Positions 33,263-37,847 of a stretch of 37,847 bases of DNA are shown piece by piece. The translations under genes and the position numbers were made by a program. A model generated the notes under the pieces. That model ran no database searches. It saw only the letters and a program-made list of their open reading frames with translations, and had not been told where the DNA came from. The DNA is from Tychonema sp. LEGE 07203 (lineage in GTDB: Bacteria; Cyanobacteriota; Cyanobacteriia; Cyanobacteriales; Microcoleaceae), in assembly GCF_015207285.1 (NCBI RefSeq), contig NZ_JADEXD010000051.1, positions 1 to 37,847 on the forward strand, given 5' to 3'. Each line of letters starts with the position of its first letter. The stretch's first letter is position 1.

Positions 33263-35287
33263 TTGCATTTCGACGGCGATCGCCTCAAATTCGACTTCCA
33301 TGCAGCCGTAGGGAATCTCTAACTCGATACTCGATCGCACATTTCCCAAGCCGTTAGCTGTAAATTCGGTAATCCAGCGCGGCCCGTCGAGAATCAGGTA
33401 GCTTTGCCGATCGAATACCCAAATTTTTACATAAATCCGGGGCATTAATTCTGGCAGTTGCACTTGCACTTTTACAGTTTGGCCCGCGAGGATTTCGGCG
33501 CGCGGCAATTCTAAGACGGGCATCGGTACTAATTCGTCTTCTGGCAAAACGTAGGGAGTTGGCCCCGTTGCTTCTGTTTCGAGTTTTGTATTTTTTTGAG
33601 CAACTGTTTTTGGTTGCGGGGGTTCGTCAAAAACTACAAATTCTCTGGATTCTGGGCCAATATATGTGGGTTCGGCAATTGTTTTGCCTGTTGTCTGTTG
33701 CTGCTGAGTTGGGCTGCTTTCTGCCTCTACGGCTATGGTGTCGCTGCTATTGGCGGCTTTTGGAGTTGGCGACAGGGTGGTTGCTTTGAGCCATTCGGGG
33801 GATTCGCCGTTGCTGGCTAGGGAATTCAGTCGCGACCAAAATCTATTCTGGACGTTTAGGGTCTGAAATGCCTGTTTTGAGGCGGGTGGCTCGGTTTCTG
33901 GGGCTGGGTTTTCTGGTTCTGGGGTGTTTTGGGCTTTTTGGTCGATCGCTCTATCTTCGGCCGTTTCAGGGGCGGTTGGCGGGTCTGAAGGTTTGGTGTC
34001 TGGGTCGATCGCCCTGGCGACGGTTTGAGGGGGATTGGAGATTTCTGCAAGCAATTGCGATCGGCTGCCCGAGGGCAGTTTGTTACCGAATGCAGGCAAT
34101 TCTAGACCGCCTGTACTTGGAGTCTGGCGGGAACTCAGTTGAGGGGGTAGGGGTTCCTTGGTTGCAGGTTTATTTGTTGAGGCTTCGGCGGGCGATGGAG
34201 GTTCTAAGGATTTTTCTACTAGCTTGAGAAAGGATAGATTTGTGGCACTCCGAGGCTGTTTTGAGGCTGTTGGGGAGAGTTCGGCTTGATGCTTTTCTTC
34301 GACGAAATTGTCTTTGATTGCTTCTAGAAGATGCTCTAAACGAGCTGTAATTGTGAATAGTTTGGTGGCTAGGGTAACGCCGCCGCTGCTGAGAATTGCT
34401 TCTCCTAAAATTAGGCGGCTTTGGCACTCGGTGGGGATGTAGGTGACGCAGGCAAAGATGCAGGGGGGAGCTTGTTCTGGCATCTGCTGCTGGATTTGGG
34501 CGAGTATTTTTGAGGTTTGGGGATCGCGCAAATAGATTTGTATTTGTGCTGAACCGATGAGTTTTTTGAGTTCTTCTGTTTGTGCTTCGGGGATGAGAGT
34601 TGCTGTTTTTCTGGTTGTTTGGGAGGGTTGGGGAATGTCTATTTTCCCGGAAATTATTAAGGGGCTGCCGAGTTTTGTGACGAAGGTTTCTCGATCGAGC
34701 GCGAGTTCGAGTTTGATTGGGGATTTGGGCTGAGGATCGGGGGTTTGGGGAGTGGGGAATTCGTAGATTTTGGTCGGCTGCGGTGCTGGTGGGGCCGGGG
34801 GTTGGGTTGCCCGACGATCGACTGTTGCTGCAATTTGTTGGCTTTGGCGACCGGCAAAATTTGGGTTTTTTGAGTCTGGGGCGGTGGTTGCGGGTGCGGT
34901 TTGGTCGATCGTCGGCGGTAGGAGTTCGGAGGTTTCCGATTCTGCAGGCAATACTTCCAATTGCACGCCGTACTGCCAAGCTTTGGCCGGTGTCGATCGG
35001 GGATCTGGCAAGCAGGAAAGTTCCCACATTCCGGGCTTGAGCCTGGTGTAGGGCAGGATCACGACTAATCCTTCGGGGTTGGTGCGCGCCGATCGGCTTT
35101 GAACTTTCCGCTGGGGGGCAACTTCGTCGAAGGATGTGTAGGTGACGCGAATTTCGATGTCGGTGTTGGGGTGCTGGATGCGAGCAACCACGCGATATCT
35201 GCCTTCTAGAATTTCCACGTCGGCGGTTTCTAGGGGCAACCAGGCGCGATCGCCCTCTTTCTGCAGCAAAAATTCTAATTTTTTCAT
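33182..35287 (-). CDS. Large Pro-rich beta-sandwich protein, unknown function
   Basis: I do not recognise a named family. The 701-residue protein has no signal peptide or membrane helix, so it is probably cytoplasmic. Three folded parts are separated by low-complexity Pro/Thr/Glu-rich linkers: an N-terminal strand-rich domain (about 1-115, with VEILEGRYRVVARIQHPNTDIEIRVTY and LKPGMWELSCLPD); a middle domain (about 190-330, LELALDRETFVTKLGSPLIISGKI and CQSRLILGEAILSSGGVTLATKLFTI); and a C-terminal domain (about 580-690, PRAEILAGQTVKVQVQLPELMPRIYVKIWVFDRQSYLILDGPRWI). These look like Ig-like sandwich domains. High proline content makes it a likely EF-P client. The start at ATG 35287 follows GAAAAGAAAAG. 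The 3' end is duplicated downstream. Confidence 0.8.
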   Translation of the reverse strand: MKKLEFLLQKEGDRAWLPLETADVEILEGRYRVVARIQHPNTDIEIRVTYTSFDEVAPQRKVQSRSARTNPEGLVVILPYTRLKPGMWELSCLPDPRSTPAKAWQYGVQLEVLPAESETSELLPPTIDQTAPATTAPDSKNPNFAGRQSQQIAATVDRRATQPPAPPAPQPTKIYEFPTPQTPDPQPKSPIKLELALDRETFVTKLGSPLIISGKIDIPQPSQTTRKTATLIPEAQTEELKKLIGSAQIQIYLRDPQTSKILAQIQQQMPEQAPPCIFACVTYIPTECQSRLILGEAILSSGGVTLATKLFTITARLEHLLEAIKDNFVEEKHQAELSPTASKQPRSATNLSFLKLVEKSLEPPSPAEASTNKPATKEPLPPQLSSRQTPSTGGLELPAFGNKLPSGSRSQLLAEISNPPQTVARAIDPDTKPSDPPTAPETAEDRAIDQKAQNTPEPENPAPETEPPASKQAFQTLNVQNRFWSRLNSLASNGESPEWLKATTLSPTPKAANSSDTIAVEAESSPTQQQQTTGKTIAEPTYIGPESREFVVFDEPPQPKTVAQKNTKLETEATGPTPYVLPEDELVPMPVLELPRAEILAGQTVKVQVQLPELMPRIYVKIWVFDRQSYLILDGPRWITEFTANGLGNVRSSIELEIPYGCMEVEFEAIAVEMQTQRESHKISVHRQVLPPAGPLLPLDE

Positions 35288-35464
35288 CTTTTCTTTTCTC
35301 TAGAAGACCCCCCGCTATGTTGCTGAAAGGTTTGCGGTAGGTGGTTTTTTTGCAGCTACAGGAATTGAATTACTATATGTTCTACAGTTTATCACCTCGA
35401 TCGGTCAAGAGTTACGTTCAGAAAGATAGATAGGCGATCGAGAAGTCGGCATTTGCCTCGCTCG

Positions 35465-35752
35465 CTAAAATTGTCCTTCTATATCCCGCGATTGATGCAG
35501 GACTCTTACAATCTCGACTCTTTCTAGGAGAATTATGTAGAAAATAATGTAAGGTTTGACAGGAAAACTTCTCAATCCTGTGAGGAGTTCATTTCGCTGT
35601 CGCCCCATATTCGGAAATTGGGCAAGCATGGGAAAACGATCTAGCAGTCGCGCCAGTTGGCGATCGGCGGCAATTTCATCCTGCTGTCCCAAATAAATCC
35701 ATATATCTTCTAAATCTTTTTCGGCTTGCTGGGAAAGGCGATAACGATTCAC
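35465..35752 (-). CDS. Type II toxin, RelE/ParE family
   Basis: The 95-residue protein (GTG start, MNRYRLSQQAEKDLEDIWIYL) has the family signature: N-terminal S-x-x-A-x-x-D-L-x-x-I-W, central LLDRFPMLAQFPNMGRQR, and C-terminal RSFPVKPYIIFYI...VEIVRVLHQSRDIE. RelE members cut ribosome-bound mRNA and ParE members poison gyrase; the C-terminal RVLHQSRDI form is closer to ParE. It starts 6 bp after the stop of the gene upstream, consistent with an antitoxin-toxin operon. Confidence 0.9.
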   Translation of the reverse strand: MNRYRLSQQAEKDLEDIWIYLGQQDEIAADRQLARLLDRFPMLAQFPNMGRQRNELLTGLRSFPVKPYIIFYIILLERVEIVRVLHQSRDIEGQF

Positions 35753-35758
35753 AGGTAC

Positions 35759-36040
35759 TTACTTTTGTTTTAGGCGTTGTTGCCCGCGTTGTTTGATTGT
35801 CACCAGAAGATTCGGCAGACAAGAGTCATCGTAATCTGTATATTGTCCTGTCTGAAGCTGCCCTGCGCCGATCGCGATTTCCTGCTTCAGAGTTTCTCGA
35901 TCGGCCTTTGTAGTGTCTGAAGTTTGATTTGGAGTTAGAAGTTTATGGATCAGGATGTGGCGCTCTTCCTCGGTGAGAGCGAGGATAATTTGGGTGAGGG
36001 TATCGATGAGTTGAGTGTTGATCGTGGCTGCTTCGGTCAT
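35759..36040 (-). CDS. Probable antitoxin partner (atypical N-terminus)
   Basis: The 93-residue protein is encoded 6 bp upstream of the ParE-like toxin. The N-terminus (MTEAATINTQLIDTLTQIILALTEEERHILIHKLL) forms two predicted helices and is not the ribbon-helix-helix of classic ParD. The C-terminal part, LKQEIAIGAGQLQTGQYTDYDDSCLPNLLVTIKQRGQQRL, resembles the toxin-wrapping tail of ParD-like antitoxins (LRxxIxxGxxQLxxGxxxD). By position and tail it is the antitoxin, and it should also autorepress the operon if it binds DNA. Confidence 0.75.
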   Translation of the reverse strand: MTEAATINTQLIDTLTQIILALTEEERHILIHKLLTPNQTSDTTKADRETLKQEIAIGAGQLQTGQYTDYDDSCLPNLLVTIKQRGQQRLKQK

Positions 36041-36110
36041 ATGCGATCGGAGAATGGTTGCATTAGAGGAGGGATAACGTTATTTTAACTTAGCCATTTT
36101 CAGTCAGAAT

Positions 36111-37532
36111 TTACCAAGGACTGCCGATCGTGCTGAAAGCTGCCCAATAGTAGGGATGGGATAAATCTTTGCTGTCGAGTTTGGGGATAGACAGAGGTAA
36201 AAAAGTTTCGCCCCTAGAACTTCGCAGTTGACCGTTATCTATGGTGACTTTACCTTCGATCGCAGCAATTTGTGCTTGCCTGAGTGCTTCAGCTTTAATC
36301 ATAGGAGGATCTTTTGGCGTGTTTGTTTTTAACTGCTGGTAAAACTCTGTCATCAGCGCCAGAGTCCCCGCATCTGACACGTACCACAAGCTGGCTAAAG
36401 CTGATTTTGCTCCCGATTGCAACGCTAAACCGGCAAATCCGAGTTCTGCTTCTTTGTCTCCCAAGGCGGTTCGACAGGCGCTCAATACTAACAGTTCCAG
36501 CGGCGGATTGTTCCATTTTAAATCTCTCATTTGATCGAGTCTGAGTCTGGTGTCCCAAAATTGAATGTAGGAGTTATCTGGGGTTCCGGGGCGGAATTCG
36601 GCGTGGGTGGCGAGGTGGATGATGCCGTATCTTTGTTGCACGCGCTGGGATTGCAAGTTTACTATGGTGAAATCTTCGTTGAGAAAGGATTCACCGGGCC
36701 ACTGTCGGGCGATCGCGCTTAATTCTAACGGGACTGCCGGTAGCGGTTGTTTGTTCGCCGTTTCTGAGAAAATTGATGCTCCCATTGCTAAGACTTTGGT
36801 GTTTCTGAGGTTGGCGTAGTTACTGTCGGTGAATTTGAAGGCGGGGATGCGGGCGAGGCTGTATTTTTGGATCAAAAATTGCTTTCCGTCGTGCATTGCT
36901 GCTAGGGGTACGGTTCGCAAACCTTCGCCGACGCAAAACAGCAAGGTTTCAATTTTTGCTGTTTGCAAATCTGTTTCTAGGGGGGCAATTATCCATTCAT
37001 AAAGTTGTTGCGCCGGTTTTAGATAGCTGGTGGTGTTGAGTTTTACTGGGTTGGTGATTTCGCTGCTGAATTCTTTGACTGCTGAGAGCAGTGTCTCTTG
37101 TTTGGCTGACGGGACGCTGCGGAGAATTGGCGGGCGATCGGGCAGTATTAAGATTAATTCTAGTTGGTCTGTGCGCGGAATGGCGTAAATTAAAGCTGGT
37201 TTTTTCTGGGTTTGAACTGCTAGGCGGGAAAGAGTTTTTGATATTGCTTCTGCGGTTTTTGTTCGGGCGGCAAAGTCTTGTTCCAAGTATTTTTGATAGT
37301 CTTCTTCCCAGTCGTTTTCGATTCGGGTGACGGCTTCGCTGAGGTCTCCGCGATCGAGAATATCTCTCATTTCTGACCCGTTGAGTCCGCCCCGGTTTGT
37401 GTTTTGGGCAATTGTAGGGAGGTTGGCGTTACTCCAGCAGAAAAATATTGCTGTCAAACAGTAAAAGAGAGCTGTTTTAAGTTTTTTCTGAGTGGCGTGT
37501 TTTTGACGGTGCTGCGGGGATTTGTCTTGCAT
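36111..37532 (-). CDS. Exported CHAT-domain (caspase-like) protein
   Basis: The 473-residue protein has an N-terminal hydrophobic segment (about 20-36, TALFYCLTAIFFCWS) followed by NLPTIAQ, a probable signal peptide. A helical region follows (about 50-100, with AVTRIENDWEEDYQKYLEQDF), and then a CHAT domain (about 110-470). Catalytic residues of the caspase-like fold are visible: His310 in HLATHAEF and Cys353 in VLSACRTALG. The end SHPYYWAAFSTIG is typical of the family. CHAT proteins are cysteine proteases or related proteins; in cyanobacteria many are exported with TPR arrays, which are missing here. It is upstream of and on the same strand as the toxin-antitoxin pair, with a 70-bp gap, but probably separately transcribed. 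Confidence 0.88.
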   Translation of the reverse strand: MQDKSPQHRQKHATQKKLKTALFYCLTAIFFCWSNANLPTIAQNTNRGGLNGSEMRDILDRGDLSEAVTRIENDWEEDYQKYLEQDFAARTKTAEAISKTLSRLAVQTQKKPALIYAIPRTDQLELILILPDRPPILRSVPSAKQETLLSAVKEFSSEITNPVKLNTTSYLKPAQQLYEWIIAPLETDLQTAKIETLLFCVGEGLRTVPLAAMHDGKQFLIQKYSLARIPAFKFTDSNYANLRNTKVLAMGASIFSETANKQPLPAVPLELSAIARQWPGESFLNEDFTIVNLQSQRVQQRYGIIHLATHAEFRPGTPDNSYIQFWDTRLRLDQMRDLKWNNPPLELLVLSACRTALGDKEAELGFAGLALQSGAKSALASLWYVSDAGTLALMTEFYQQLKTNTPKDPPMIKAEALRQAQIAAIEGKVTIDNGQLRSSRGETFLPLSIPKLDSKDLSHPYYWAAFSTIGSPW

Positions 37533-37847
37533 GGTTTTGGTGCGGTTGTACCATTTGCTATTTTCGGATTGAAGGTTTTTGATTTTTGAGAATGACTGAT
37601 GAATTCAAGGTTTAGAGTTTTGCGAAAGTTGCATCTTTTGGCTGTGGTATTAACGGCGCATTTGGCTGCTGCAGCTCTTTGGAAGTGTAAAAAAAAAGCG
37701 TTTTTAGGAGTGCGATCGTCCCGCACCGCAAAGGGGATATCTCACGTGCGAATGGTTGACTGTGCTAGCGATGGTTAAAGAAACCGGCTTTGTGGCTCGC
37801 GTGCGTCCAAGACTAACTGATACCAATTTCATAAAGTAGCGCTAAAT
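37533..37847. other. Gene-free end of the window
   Basis: It should hold the CHAT gene promoter. Short frames here, including a 22-codon one at 37770-37838 and a minus-strand one that runs in from 37454, have no support. A HIP1-like GCGATCG occurs at about 37713. Confidence 0.4.

Noticed and set aside
37454-37726. 90-codon minus-strand frame overlapping the CHAT gene start
   Set aside because: It overlaps the CHAT signal-peptide region in another frame and has no features.

Overview
The window comes from a cyanobacterium, most likely a filamentous, non-heterocystous one of the Oscillatoria/Microcoleus/Phormidium kind. It opens with the last 36 codons of psbA (photosystem II D1) and carries CP12, the atpB-atpE pair, a cyanobacterial SLH-OprB porin and a CYP38/TLP40-type cyclophilin. 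HIP1-type octamers (GCGATCGC and near forms) are scattered throughout, and many gaps are filled with heptanucleotide tandem repeats of the STRR type (for example CAACTGG, TAGTTAT, TAGTCAT, TTGACTG). The genus is inferred from these features and not proven.

Layout. 1-5.5 kb: psbA 3' end and terminator, a GerMN-domain membrane protein, then on the minus strand efp, accB and an ArsR-type regulator, and on the plus strand a lumenal cyclophilin-like protein and a small single-TM protein. 5.5-11.5 kb: a repeat-filled gap, thiL, about 1.2 kb of non-coding DNA, a PEP-CTERM exported protein, atpB and atpE (separated by 211 bp of heptamer repeats), a strong terminator, and a small minus-strand protein. 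11.6-25.3 kb: a signalling island with an orphan SsuA/NMT1-like substrate-binding lipoprotein, three tandem giant receptors (sensor - HAMP - histidine kinase - receiver - class III nucleotide cyclase - conserved tail), and a convergent HD-domain protein. 25.5-33 kb: a DUF3177-like membrane protein, CP12, a FIST-domain protein, an SLH porin and a GT8-like glycosyltransferase. 33-37.8 kb: a large proline-rich beta-sandwich protein whose 3' end has been tandemly duplicated, a ParE/RelE toxin with an unusual antitoxin, and an exported CHAT-domain protease-like protein.

The most notable system is the signalling island. All three receptors keep the phospho-acceptor His, the receiver Asp, both cyclase metal-binding Asp residues and the catalytic Asn/Arg, so all look active. 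Their sensors differ: only the third has the R-x-W-Y...D signature of an amino-acid-type dCache domain. Their cyclase sites also differ: copies 1 and 2 have the Lys/Thr pair of class IIIb enzymes, the group linked to bicarbonate response, while copy 3 has Lys/Asp as in class IIIa. The array may therefore convert different extracytoplasmic signals into one cAMP pool under different inorganic-carbon control. The HD-domain protein overlapping the third cyclase's 3' end could be a phosphohydrolase for that pool, but this is speculative. A second unexplained item is a roughly 150-bp sequence shared by the leaders of efp and of the HD gene, 22 kb apart.
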